A stretch of 64,000 nucleotides of DNA, taken from positions 41,007 through 105,006 of the forward strand of contig JAEETP010000001.1 of NCBI GenBank assembly GCA_016290415.1. The letters are read 5' to 3'. The position numbers and the translations under genes were made by a program. This stretch comes from Bacteroidales bacterium (GTDB lineage Bacteria > Bacteroidota > Bacteroidia > Bacteroidales > UBA932). Position 1 is the stretch's first letter. Each line of letters begins with the position of its first letter. Below the pieces are notes generated by a model. The model was not told the origin of the DNA, ran no database searches, and saw nothing but the letters and a program-made list of their open reading frames with translations. Of this stretch, positions 32,601-42,270 are shown piece after piece.

Positions 32601-32833
32601 GTGGCGCTTTTTACCGACTGTGCCGATTTGCCGTCTGTGGCAGAAGGGAGATAATACAGACATTCGTCGGTGAAGAAGTTGTCGAGGTCACTGGTAAAAA
32701 ACAGTGCCTCTTTCTTTGTATTAAAGCATACTAAATTGAGTGTTGGAGCGTCAAACTGCGATACCGCATTGGCCAGGAATACTGCTTTGCAGGATACTCC
32801 GCCGTTAAGGTTATCGAATTTCAATCGCTTCAT
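29627..32833 (-). CDS. mfd: Transcription-repair coupling factor
   Basis: CarD-like RNAP-interacting domain ([17 protein letters not shown]), helicase motifs [51 protein letters not shown]; 1068 aa. Confidence 0.97.
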   Translation of the reverse strand: [1068 protein letters not shown]

Positions 32834-33953
32834 AGAATGCCTTTATCTGTTCTCTGTTGAATTGAGGTGCGAAATTATCAAATATTTTATCTTCCGACTC
32901 CCTTATTTCTTTCATAATAGGGCGAACCTTATCCAGATCCACATATTTGTGACCGTCATTGAAATTCAGGGAGAATATATCCGCCTTTCGCCTAAGACTC
33001 CTCTCACAGGCGGCGGAAAAATTGTTGTTGCCGCTGCCCAGCATATCCTCAGGAATAATATCTCCCGCACCCACTTTCATAGGGACAATCTGCGCTGCCG
33101 GCGGATATCCCAGGGCACACCAGAATACACATTCGGAGGTATCTTCTCCAGGATTTACTCCCTGAACAATGGTTACACCCACAGATGACCTTCTGGGAAT
33201 GAAATCTCGGTCCACAAAAAGATGACAGCCGCTGCTTATTGCATCCAGACCGAACTGTGACTGCCAGTAACTTCTTGAAAGGCCGTCCATTATAAATCTT
33301 ACATCTATTTTTTCTCCTGAGGACAGTATGTCTTTTATAAGTTTAGATGCATTGTCGTATCTCACATATCCCTGACCTTTGTTTTCAGCGCCCGAAAAAG
33401 AGTAGTTTGTACGGATTATATATCCTTCAGGAGCTTCATTTACATCAAACTTGAGCCAACCGTAATTATTGACTTCGTAGTATGCGGCACCGCCGGCGGC
33501 ATCTATCACTCCAAAATTGGTTTCAAGCCCATAAGGAGCCTGCAATCCATCCAGCAGTTTTTCAAAATCTTCCAGAGTTCTGCAGGTGGCCAGTGCCTTA
33601 TACATCACTATTCCCTCTTTATCCATCATAGATTCGGGGGTTTCATCCCCTTCCTGCCGGATATTATAGGAAACTGTATTCATTATGGAAAAACCGGCAC
33701 TGTTCACTCCGCTCCAGGCCTCTGCGGGAGATTCCTTACTGTTTGAAAGATATATGAAACTGTATTTTATATCGCCGCCTGCAGGAATATAAACCACCCG
33801 GTTGTGGTTGGTGCCGCTGTCGCGGTTTTTCCAGATTATGGGACGTCCGTCGGCAGTAACCTTTCCGGAAAAAATGGCGCTGGTGCAGCAGTCGCCGTTC
33901 TGCGGTAAAAGCAGGGCAGATAATATCAGTATAAATGAAAGTAAACGCTTCAT
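32811..33953 (-). CDS. Secreted Ntn-hydrolase, C45/choloylglycine-hydrolase-like superfamily
   Basis: Signal peptide ending ...QNGDC followed by CTSAIFSGKVTADGRPIIWKNRDSG, WSGVNSAGFSIMNT. An N-terminal Cys nucleophile is expected after processing. 23-nt overlap with the mfd start. Confidence 0.75.
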   Translation of the reverse strand: MKRLLSFILILSALLLPQNGDCCTSAIFSGKVTADGRPIIWKNRDSGTNHNRVVYIPAGGDIKYSFIYLSNSKESPAEAWSGVNSAGFSIMNTVSYNIRQEGDETPESMMDKEGIVMYKALATCRTLEDFEKLLDGLQAPYGLETNFGVIDAAGGAAYYEVNNYGWLKFDVNEAPEGYIIRTNYSFSGAENKGQGYVRYDNASKLIKDILSSGEKIDVRFIMDGLSRSYWQSQFGLDAISSGCHLFVDRDFIPRRSSVGVTIVQGVNPGEDTSECVFWCALGYPPAAQIVPMKVGAGDIIPEDMLGSGNNNFSAACERSLRRKADIFSLNFNDGHKYVDLDKVRPIMKEIRESEDKIFDNFAPQFNREQIKAFYEAIEIR

Positions 33954-34979
33954 TTAGAAAAGGGTATTGTCGGGAGCCAGACGGCTGAGTCCGAGATGTG
34001 TGTAGGCCAGATCGGTGGCTTCACGGCCGCGCGGAGTGCGGCGTATGAATCCTTCCTTTATAAGGAAAGGCTCATAAACCTCTTCAAAGGTGCCCTGGTC
34101 TTCACTGATAGCAGTTGCAATGGTGCTTGCACCAACCGGTCCACCCTTGAATTTTTCAATAATGGTGGTCAGTATCTTATTATCAATAGCGTCCAGGCCG
34201 CGCTTGTCTATATTGAGGGCGTTGAGGGCGTATTTTGTGATATTCAGGTCTATCTCTCCATTGCCCTTCACCTGGGCAAAGTCGCGCACTCGGCGAAGCA
34301 GATTGTTTGCAATACGTGGTGTGCCGCGGCTGCGCATAGCTATCTCTACTGCTGCATCATCTTCTATTCCTATATTAAGTATGGATGCACTGCGCTTTAT
34401 GATGCCTGCAAGAGTTTTATAATCGTAGTATTCAAGGTGCTCCTGAATGCCGAAACGGGCGCGGAGAGGCGAGGTCAGCAAACCGCTGCGGGTGGTGGCG
34501 CCTATAAGTGTAAAAGGACTCAGCGAAATCTGCACGCTGCGGGCTCCGGGGCCTTTGTCTATCATTATGTCTATCACATAATCTTCCATTGCAGAGTAGA
34601 GATACTCCTCCACAACAGGACTCAGGCGGTGTATTTCATCTATGAAAAGGACATCACCCGGTTCAAGGCTGGTCAGAAGGCCTGCAAGATCTCCGGGCTT
34701 GTCCAGCACCGGGCCGGAGGTTATTTTCATATTAACCCCAAGCTCGTTGGCCACTATATGAGCCAAGGTGGTTTTTCCAAGGCCGGGAGGGCCGTGAAAC
34801 AGAATATGGTCCAGCGACTCGCCGCGGATTATGGCCGCCTGGACATAAATCTTAAGCTTCTCTATTATATCTGCCTGCCCTCCAAAATCGTCAAACTGAC
34901 CCGGACGTATTTTGTTTTCAAAGTCGGTGTCCTTGGATGCGAATTCTTCGCGTGGCTTGTATGAAACTTTTTCACTCAT
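33954..34979 (-). CDS. ruvB: Holliday junction branch migration helicase RuvB
   Basis: [69 protein letters not shown]. Confidence 0.97.
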   Translation of the reverse strand: MSEKVSYKPREEFASKDTDFENKIRPGQFDDFGGQADIIEKLKIYVQAAIIRGESLDHILFHGPPGLGKTTLAHIVANELGVNMKITSGPVLDKPGDLAGLLTSLEPGDVLFIDEIHRLSPVVEEYLYSAMEDYVIDIMIDKGPGARSVQISLSPFTLIGATTRSGLLTSPLRARFGIQEHLEYYDYKTLAGIIKRSASILNIGIEDDAAVEIAMRSRGTPRIANNLLRRVRDFAQVKGNGEIDLNITKYALNALNIDKRGLDAIDNKILTTIIEKFKGGPVGASTIATAISEDQGTFEEVYEPFLIKEGFIRRTPRGREATDLAYTHLGLSRLAPDNTLF

Positions 34980-35033
34980 AAAACAAAATTAAAAAGAAAT
35001 ATTTGAAATTCTTTTTTGGGTCTGATATCTGTC

Positions 35034-35192
35034 TGTTGAAAGTGTTGATAAATTTTTTTATTGCGGTTTCAGGTGCGTAGAGAAGCTTTTTTTCTGAATT
35101 ATTTTGTTAGTTGAGGTGTTGATAAAAAATGATAAGTTGTAGATAAAACAACTTATTGTTGATTACCTACAACTTATCAGAAGTTTTCAACA
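35034..35192. other. Candidate DnaA-box cluster / possible oriC in ruvB-frdB intergenic region
   Basis: DnaA-box-like 9-mers: TGTTGATAA (35043-35051, 35117-35125), TGTAGATAA (35138-35146), TGTTGATTA (35157-35165), TTATCAGAA (35174-35182), TTTTCAACA (35184-35192), in AT-rich DNA. Confidence 0.45.
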
Positions 35193-35217
35193 GTAGTTAA
35201 TATTGTTATTAACAATA

Positions 35218-36000
35218 CTACTCACTGAGTTTAGCTGAGAGGAATTCGCGGTTAAGGCGTGCAATGTGGGCAACTGTGATGCCTTTAGGGCATTCCAGCT
35301 CGCAGGCACGGGTATTTGTGCAGCTGCCGAATCCCAGAGCATCCATAGTATCCACCATAGCCTTTGCGCGGCGAGCACCCTCTATCTTGCCTTGAGGGAG
35401 CAGAGCCAGTGAACTTACGCGGGCTGCCACAAACAGCATTGCAGAGCCGTTTTTGCAAGTTGCTGCGCAGGCACCGCAACCTATGCAGGCAGCGGCATCC
35501 ATACTCTTTTCTGCATTCTCCTTCTTGATAGGGATTGCGTTGGCGTCGGGAACACCGCCGGTATTCACAGAAATGAAGCCGCCGGCCTGGAGAATCTTGT
35601 CGTATGCGCGGCGATCCACCACCAGGTCTTTGATGATGGGGAAACCGCTGCTGCGCCAAGGTTCAATGGTGATGGTGCTGCCGTCTTTGAATTTGCGCAT
35701 ATAAAGCTGACAGGTAGTGACACCGCTCTCAGGACCGTGTGCACGGCCGTTGATATAAAGCGAGCAGGCACCGCAGATGCCTTCGCGGCAGTCGTGGTCA
35801 AAGCTGACGGGACCGCTGTGGCCTTTGCAACCCTTGTCGAAAGCTACGGGATTAATCTTTTCATTTACAAGCTGCTCGTTGAGAATATCCATCATCTCGA
35901 GAAAAGATGTGTCGGGGCTGATGCCGTCGATTTTATAGGTCTCGAAATGACCTTTAGCCTTGGCGTTCTCCTGACGCCATATTTTAAGTGTAAATTTCAT
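35218..36000 (-). CDS. frdB: Succinate dehydrogenase/fumarate reductase iron-sulfur subunit
   Basis: [58 protein letters not shown] Fe-S motifs. Confidence 0.95.
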   Translation of the reverse strand: MKFTLKIWRQENAKAKGHFETYKIDGISPDTSFLEMMDILNEQLVNEKINPVAFDKGCKGHSGPVSFDHDCREGICGACSLYINGRAHGPESGVTTCQLYMRKFKDGSTITIEPWRSSGFPIIKDLVVDRRAYDKILQAGGFISVNTGGVPDANAIPIKKENAEKSMDAAACIGCGACAATCKNGSAMLFVAARVSSLALLPQGKIEGARRAKAMVDTMDALGFGSCTNTRACELECPKGITVAHIARLNREFLSAKLSE

Positions 36001-36006
36001 AATCTC

Positions 36007-37947
36007 TTAGTCTTTATAGTTGCGGGTTGCGACTTTGCAATATTTGAATTCCAGAGGCTCCTTGTGGAGTGAAGGCTCTTCTTCGCCCTTGTATTCCCAG
36101 GCAGCGACATACATAAAGTTTTCGTCGTCACGCTTGGTTTCACCCTCTTCTGTCTGCATTTCCTCGCGGAAATGACCGCCGCAGGATTCGCGTCTGTTAA
36201 GAGCGTCATAGGCCATAAGCTGACCTATTTCCAGGAAGTCTGCCACGCGCAGAGCCTTCTCCAGCTCCTGGTTGAAGTGCTCGTTGTCGCCGGCTACATA
36301 TACATTGCTCCAGAACTCTTTCTTAAGGTCGCTGATAAGGCCGATGGCCTTCTTCAAACCGGCCTCGTTGCGGGCCATACCTACGTATTCCCACATAATG
36401 TGACCGAGCTCTTTATGGATGCTGTCCACGGTGCGTTTACCCTTGATGGAAAGGAGCTTGTTGATGCGCTCTTTGATTTTAGCCTCAGCCTCTTCAAACT
36501 CGGGAGCGTTGGTGTCGGTCTTGGGCTCTTTGAACTTGGATGCCAGATAATCACCGATGGTGTAAGGGAGAATGAAATAACCGTCGGCCAGACCCTGCAT
36601 AAGTGCCGATGCACCCAGACGGTTTCCGCCGTGGTCGCTGAAGTTTGCCTCGCCTATTGCGTACAGGCCGGGAATTGTGGTCTGGAGATTATAGTCAACC
36701 CAGAGACCGCCCATTGTGTAGTGGATGGCGGGGAATATCATCATAGGCTCCTTGTACGGGTCAACATCGTTGATCTCTTCGTACATCTGGAAAAGGTTGC
36801 CGTATTTCTCTTCGATATACTTGCGGCCCTTCTGCTCCATACAGGTCTTGAAATCCAGGAACACTGCAAGACCCTGCTCGTTTACGCCGAAACCTGCGTC
36901 GCAGCGCTCTTTGGCAGCACGGGAAGCCACGTCGCGGGGAACCAGGTTACCGAAAGCGGGATAGCGGCGCTCCAGATAGTAGTCGCGGTCTTCCTCTGCA
37001 ATGTCGCTGGGCTTTTTGGTGCCCTTGCGGATAGCCTGTACATCTTCAAGTTTCTTGGGAACCCAGATGCGGCCGTCGTTACGCAGGGACTCTGACATAA
37101 GGGTAAGTTTACTCTGCTGGTCGCCGTGAACGGGGATGCAGGTCGGGTGGATCTGTGCGAAGCAGGGATTTGCGAAATATGCACCCTTCTTGTAGCACTG
37201 CCAGGCGGCGCTGCCGTTGGAGTTCATAGCGTTGGTAGAGAGGAAATAGGTATTTCCGTATCCGCCGCTGGCCACAACCACAGCGTGGGCGCCGAAGCGC
37301 TGGATTTCGCCGGTGGTAAGGTCGCGGGCAATGATACCTTTGGCCTCGCCGTTAATCAGCACCAGGTCCAGCATTTCGTGGCGGGGATAACTCTTGACAG
37401 TACCTTTTGCCACCTGACGGTTAAGGGCTGCATAAGCACCCAGCAGAAGCTGCTGACCGGTTTGTCCGCGGGCGTAGAAAGTACGGGATACCTGTGCGCC
37501 ACCGAAAGAACGGTTGTCCAGCAGTCCGCCATAGTCGCGTGCAAAGGGAACACCCTGGGCCACGCACTGGTCTATGATGTTGTTGCTGACCTCTGCCAGA
37601 CGATATACATTGGCTTCGCGGCTGCGGTAGTCACCACCCTTGATGGTGTCGTAGAACAGACGGTAAACCGAGTCATTGTCGTTCTGGTAGTTCTTTGCCG
37701 CATTGATACCGCCCTGCGCTGCAATGGAGTGTGCGCGGCGGGGGGAATCGCTGATGCAGAAGATTTTAACATTGTAGCCAAGTTCACCGAGAGTGGCAGC
37801 TGCGCTGGCTCCGGCAAGACCTGTGCCGATTACGATGATTTCCATCTTCTTCTTGTTGGCGGGGCTCACGACTCTGATATGAGCCTTGTGGTTGGTCCAT
37901 TTCTCGGCCAACGGTCCTTCAGGAACTTTGGAAATTAGTTCTGTCAT
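36007..37947 (-). CDS. frdA: Succinate dehydrogenase/fumarate reductase flavoprotein subunit
   Basis: [75 protein letters not shown]; 646 aa. Confidence 0.96.
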   Translation of the reverse strand: MTELISKVPEGPLAEKWTNHKAHIRVVSPANKKKMEIIVIGTGLAGASAAATLGELGYNVKIFCISDSPRRAHSIAAQGGINAAKNYQNDNDSVYRLFYDTIKGGDYRSREANVYRLAEVSNNIIDQCVAQGVPFARDYGGLLDNRSFGGAQVSRTFYARGQTGQQLLLGAYAALNRQVAKGTVKSYPRHEMLDLVLINGEAKGIIARDLTTGEIQRFGAHAVVVASGGYGNTYFLSTNAMNSNGSAAWQCYKKGAYFANPCFAQIHPTCIPVHGDQQSKLTLMSESLRNDGRIWVPKKLEDVQAIRKGTKKPSDIAEEDRDYYLERRYPAFGNLVPRDVASRAAKERCDAGFGVNEQGLAVFLDFKTCMEQKGRKYIEEKYGNLFQMYEEINDVDPYKEPMMIFPAIHYTMGGLWVDYNLQTTIPGLYAIGEANFSDHGGNRLGASALMQGLADGYFILPYTIGDYLASKFKEPKTDTNAPEFEEAEAKIKERINKLLSIKGKRTVDSIHKELGHIMWEYVGMARNEAGLKKAIGLISDLKKEFWSNVYVAGDNEHFNQELEKALRVADFLEIGQLMAYDALNRRESCGGHFREEMQTEEGETKRDDENFMYVAAWEYKGEEEPSLHKEPLEFKYCKVATRNYKD

Positions 37948-38048
37948 TAGAGTATAATGTGTTAGTTATTAAGATTCTTACGAAACTATAATCAAAACAC
38001 AAAGATAATCGAAAAAGTTATACCTTTACACACCCAAATCACAATTAA

Positions 38049-38834
38049 ATGGAGTTTTTTGCTACAGCCGCAAATATTGCCACACATATAGAGGATTCCA
38101 AGAAGGGAGAAAAGACCATTCTGCTGCTCCACGGCTATCTTGAGACTATGTACATCTGGGAAGAAATGTTCAAAGATCTGAGCCGTGACTATCGAGTGAT
38201 AAGAATAGATTTGCCGGGCCACGGCCTCACCTGCACGGCCCCTGTAAACACAATGGACCTTATGGCCACCGTGGCCAAAGGAGTGTTGGATGTCTGCGGA
38301 GTGAAAACCGCCACCGTAGTGGGCCATTCAATGGGTGGATTCGTAGCCTTAAAGTGCTGCGAACTCTTTCCCGACCGTTTTGAAAAACTGGTGCTGCTCA
38401 ATTCCTATCCTTATGCAGAAACCGACGAATCCAGGGCCATCCGCGCCCGAGAGCAGGCCGTGATAAACTCCGAACATCTGGCCACCCTTGCAGAGCTTTC
38501 AATTCCAAAAATGTTTCATCCGGACAATCTCCGCTCTATGGACGAGAAGATAAGGGAGACTGTGGAACTATGCGAAACCCACGATCCCGCCGGAATCATA
38601 GCCTGCGTAAAGGGAATCATCCAGAAAGAGGATTCCAGCGCCTGGCTGGCCTCCTGCACCATTCCGGTGCTCTCTGTATGCGGCGATTCCGACGCCCTTG
38701 TTACAGAAGAAATCCGGGCCAAAATGGCCGCCGACTGTCCCAATGTAAAGCAGGTTATTCTGCCCAAATGCGGCCACAACGTCTTTCTGGAATGCCCCGA
38801 AAAGACGCTGGAACTGATACGGGAATTCGTTTAG
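38049..38834 (+). CDS. Alpha/beta hydrolase
   Basis: LLHGYLETMYIWEEMFKDL, nucleophile elbow VVGHSMGGFVALKCCE, C-terminal KCGHNVFLECPEKTLELI. Confidence 0.9.
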   Translation: MEFFATAANIATHIEDSKKGEKTILLLHGYLETMYIWEEMFKDLSRDYRVIRIDLPGHGLTCTAPVNTMDLMATVAKGVLDVCGVKTATVVGHSMGGFVALKCCELFPDRFEKLVLLNSYPYAETDESRAIRAREQAVINSEHLATLAELSIPKMFHPDNLRSMDEKIRETVELCETHDPAGIIACVKGIIQKEDSSAWLASCTIPVLSVCGDSDALVTEEIRAKMAADCPNVKQVILPKCGHNVFLECPEKTLELIREFV

Positions 38835-38836
38835 AT

Positions 38837-40000
38837 TTACCAGAGGAAATTATTGAAAGGATAGCGTCCGGCGTGGATTTCTGCCACCATCTTGTACAGG
38901 TCGCTGCGCATCTTATCTATCCCAATTCGCTCTTTTGCGCTGATGAATATGCAGGGTGTGTGCTCCTTTGCCATCCAGCTGTTTTTGATTTCCTCTATGG
39001 TGAGGTTGCGGTCAGTTTTCTCGTCTATTGAAAACTCGTCGTAACTCTCCGGCACATAAGAATCTATCTTGTTGAATACCAGATAGACAGGCTTGTCGCC
39101 GGCGCCGATATCCTTAAGGGTCTTGTTCACCACCGCCAGTTGGTCGGCAAAATTGGGATGGGAAATGTCCACCACGTGCATCAATATGTCGGCCTCGCGC
39201 ACCTCGTCCAGGGTGCTTTTGAAAGCCTCGATGAGTTGCGTGGGGAGTTTGCGGATAAAGCCTACGGTGTCGCTCAGCAAAAACGGAACATTTTCCAGCA
39301 CCACCTTGCGCACAGTGGTGTCCAGGGTGGCGAACAGTTTATTCTCTGCGAAAACCTCGCTTTTGGCCAGCAGATTCATAATGGTGCTCTTGCCCACGTT
39401 GGTATAGCCCACCAGCGAAATGCGCACCATCTGGCCGCGGTTACCCCTCTGGGAGGCCATCTGCCGGTCAATTTTCTTGAGTTGTTCCTTAAGGCGGGAG
39501 ATGCGTTCCAACACTATGCGCCGGTCTGTCTCCAACTGGCTCTCACCGGGACCGCGCATATTGATACCGCCCCTCTGGCGCTCGAGGTGGGTCCACATAC
39601 CGGTCAGCCTGGGGAGCAGATACTGGTATTGTGCCAGCTCTACCTGGGTTTTGGCATAGGCGGTCCGGGCCCGCTGCGCAAATATGTCCAGGATCAGGCC
39701 GGTGCGGTCAATCACGCTGCAGTGAGCCTCCTTTTCTATGTTGCGCATCTGGGTGGGGCTTAGCTCGTCGTCAAAAATCACGTAGTCGATATTGTTTTCC
39801 TCTACGAAATTTTTGATTTCATCAAGCTTGCCGCTGCCAAAGTAGGTGCCGGAATATGGATGGTCCAGCCGCTGGGTGAACCGCTTCACAACCTGGATGT
39901 CGGCGGTTTCTGCCAGGAACACCAGTTCGTCCAGATATTCTTCGCTCTGACGGATCTGGTCTTTGTCTCGGATGATTGTTGCGGCTACGGCAGTTTCCAT
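38837..40000 (-). CDS. hflX: GTPase HflX
   Basis: GPGESQLETDRRIVLERISRLKEQL; SLVGYTNVGKSTIMNLLAKSEV; LLSDTVGFIRKLPTQLIEAFKSTLDEV. Confidence 0.96.
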   Translation of the reverse strand: METAVAATIIRDKDQIRQSEEYLDELVFLAETADIQVVKRFTQRLDHPYSGTYFGSGKLDEIKNFVEENNIDYVIFDDELSPTQMRNIEKEAHCSVIDRTGLILDIFAQRARTAYAKTQVELAQYQYLLPRLTGMWTHLERQRGGINMRGPGESQLETDRRIVLERISRLKEQLKKIDRQMASQRGNRGQMVRISLVGYTNVGKSTIMNLLAKSEVFAENKLFATLDTTVRKVVLENVPFLLSDTVGFIRKLPTQLIEAFKSTLDEVREADILMHVVDISHPNFADQLAVVNKTLKDIGAGDKPVYLVFNKIDSYVPESYDEFSIDEKTDRNLTIEEIKNSWMAKEHTPCIFISAKERIGIDKMRSDLYKMVAEIHAGRYPFNNFLW

Positions 40001-40009
40001 ATTTGGGTT

Positions 40010-40041
40010 AAAAAAAGGTGGCCTGAAGCGACCACCTTTTT
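40010..40041. terminator. Intrinsic terminator downstream of tonB-like gene
   Basis: AAAAAAGGTGG-CCTGAAGCGA-CCACCTTTTT between tonB (-) and hflX (-). Confidence 0.75.
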
Positions 40042-40059
40042 ATGATGTTTTGACAAATT

Positions 40060-40749
40060 TTATTTAAGCTGGAAGATAACGGGGAAGGTGTAGGTAACCT
40101 TTACCGGGCGGTCACGCTGCTTTCCGGGAGTCCATTTAGGCGAACTCGAAACGACCCTCACGGCCTCTTTGTCAAGAGAAGGGTCCACGCCGCGGAGCAC
40201 TTTCACGCCGCTGACGCTGCCGTCTGTGTTGACGGTGAACTGCAGGGTAACACGGCCCTGGATGCCGTTTTCCTTTGCGATGTCGGGATAGGCAAGGTGC
40301 TGGTTGACCCACTTGGAGAAGGCGTTGGCGTCACCACCCTGGAACATCGGCTTCTGCTCTACCAATGCAAACGGGATGGCCTCTTCCTCTACCGACTCTT
40401 CACCGACCTCGTATCCATAGTCATTCATATCCACACCAAGGTCCTCGCTGTCCTCGAAAGAGAACATCTCTTCGTCTACCTTGATATCATCGTCCACGAT
40501 ATCGATGGCATCTGAAAGGATGGGGATTGTGGGCATTTTGGGGCGCACAACGTTCTCCTCTTCGGTGATGGGGATAATTTCTTCTTCTGCCGCAATAACG
40601 TCATTTGCAGAAAGTTCTGCTTTCTTTATGTTGCCGGATTTCCATTCAAAAGCCAGCAGTGTAATGAGCAGGGCGGCAATGAGACCTATCTCCAGGAACA
40701 TCGGTGAGCTCTTGGCAAGGTCGGCCTTGGGTGATTTCTTGACTTCCAT
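40060..40749 (-). CDS. TonB-family energy transducer
   Basis: Single N-terminal TM; C-terminal YPDIAKENGIQGRVTLQFTVNTDGSVSGVKVLRGVDPSLDKEAVRVVSSSPKWTPGKQRDRPVKVTYTFPVIF. Confidence 0.9.
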   Translation of the reverse strand: MEVKKSPKADLAKSSPMFLEIGLIAALLITLLAFEWKSGNIKKAELSANDVIAAEEEIIPITEEENVVRPKMPTIPILSDAIDIVDDDIKVDEEMFSFEDSEDLGVDMNDYGYEVGEESVEEEAIPFALVEQKPMFQGGDANAFSKWVNQHLAYPDIAKENGIQGRVTLQFTVNTDGSVSGVKVLRGVDPSLDKEAVRVVSSSPKWTPGKQRDRPVKVTYTFPVIFQLK

Positions 40750-40815
40750 AGCTTGTTATTCTTTAACTCTCAAAATTATAAAGAATAAATTGATTTGTCA
40801 AAAATTTGTTTACAA

Positions 40816-41760
40816 TTATTTTACCAAACCCATTTCCTTGAGCACGGAATTGGTCTTGTTCACAGCCTCTGCGCTCTTCTCGAATGCCTCTTTTTCCTCT
40901 GCGCTGAGCTTGAGCTCGATGACCTTCTCTACACCGTTCTTGCCAATAACTGCGGGAACGCCAATGCAGATATCCTTCTTGCCATATTCGCCGTCGAGGG
41001 CTACGCAGCAAGGGAATACCTTCTTCTGGTCCAGAACCATAGCCTTGACCATAGTGGCTGCAGCTGCACCGGGAGCATACCAGGCGCTGGTGCCCAGGAG
41101 CTTGGTGAGGGTTGCGCCGCCCACCATAGTGTCAGCCACGATCTTGTCGGCAACTTCTTTGGAAACGAGATCCTTGACCTTGAGGCCCTTGTAGGTTGCA
41201 CGGTCAATCAGGGGGATCATAGTGGTGTCACCGTGACCGCCGATAACCATACCGCCGACATCGCTGGCAGCTGCGCCCAGAGCCTGGCTGATGTAGTAAG
41301 TGAAACGGCTGCTGTCCAGCTGGCCGCCCATACCAATGACGCGGTTCTTGGGGAGACCGGAGGTCTTGTAGGTGAGGTAGGTCATAGTGTCCATAGGGTT
41401 TGCAATCATCAGGAAGATTGCGTTGGGAGAGTACTCTAAAGCGCTCTTTACAACGGAATTCACGATGCCTGCGTTAACGCCGATGAGCTCTTCGCGGGTC
41501 ATACCGGGCTTGCGGGGGATACCGGAAGTCACCACAATGACGTCGCTGTTTGCTGTAGCTTTGTAGTCGTTGGTAACGCCTTTGATGCGGGTGTCAAAGC
41601 CATAAAGCTTTGCGGTCTGCATCATATCCATAGCTTTACCTTCGGAGAGTCCTTCTTTGATGTCAATCAGGACGAGATCGGACACACAACCGGTGTGAGC
41701 GACTGCGTTGGCAACGGTTGCACCCACGTTGCCGGCGCCGATAACTGTTACTTTTGCCAT
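40816..41760 (-). CDS. mdh: Malate dehydrogenase
   Basis: MAKVTVIGAGNVGATVANAVAHTG, DVIVVTSGIPRKPGMTREELIGVNAGIV, MGGQLDSSRF, GGHGDTTMIPL. Confidence 0.95.
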   Translation of the reverse strand: MAKVTVIGAGNVGATVANAVAHTGCVSDLVLIDIKEGLSEGKAMDMMQTAKLYGFDTRIKGVTNDYKATANSDVIVVTSGIPRKPGMTREELIGVNAGIVNSVVKSALEYSPNAIFLMIANPMDTMTYLTYKTSGLPKNRVIGMGGQLDSSRFTYYISQALGAAASDVGGMVIGGHGDTTMIPLIDRATYKGLKVKDLVSKEVADKIVADTMVGGATLTKLLGTSAWYAPGAAAATMVKAMVLDQKKVFPCCVALDGEYGKKDICIGVPAVIGKNGVEKVIELKLSAEEKEAFEKSAEAVNKTNSVLKEMGLVK

Positions 41761-41832
41761 TTCAATAAGTTTTTAGATGTTTATTTAATTTGATACTTTT
41801 GCCAAAATTCATTAAGCACGCAAAGTTAGCAA

Positions 41833-42270
41833 ATGATTTCTTTTTTTAAAGAAAACACAAGTTTTGATATTAAAAGTAAAAACAAAATCAAAACGTGGTT
41901 AAGAAGTGTTGCCGCCGGCTACGGCTATGCCATAGGCGACCTCAACTATATTTTCTGTGACGACGAGTATCTGCTTTCCATAAACCGGCAGTATCTGGGA
42001 CACGACTATTACACCGACATCATCACTTTCGATTCCCGCGAGGATCCCGCGTCGCTGTGCATAGACGGCGACATTTTCATAAGCGTGGACACCGTCAGGG
42101 CCAACGGCGCCCAATACGGCGAAGGGTTTGAGCGCGAAATGATGCGGGTGGTGGCCCACGGCCTGCTGCATCTGGTGGGAGAGGACGATACCACACGGGC
42201 AAAACAGGCAAAAATGCGTGCGGCAGAGAATGCCGCCCTTGAGCAATGGGATACGATTACGAAGTCATAG
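41833..42270 (+). CDS. ybeY: Endoribonuclease YbeY
   Basis: C-terminal HGLLHLVGEDDTT zinc motif; NRQYLGHDYYTDIITFD. Confidence 0.93.
   Translation: MISFFKENTSFDIKSKNKIKTWLRSVAAGYGYAIGDLNYIFCDDEYLLSINRQYLGHDYYTDIITFDSREDPASLCIDGDIFISVDTVRANGAQYGEGFEREMMRVVAHGLLHLVGEDDTTRAKQAKMRAAENAALEQWDTITKS

Noticed and set aside
35194-35220. ATTGTTATTAACAAT hairpin after frdB considered as an intrinsic terminator
   Set aside because: No T-tract on the minus strand after the stem, so not listed as a terminator; may be part of the AT-rich intergenic structure.
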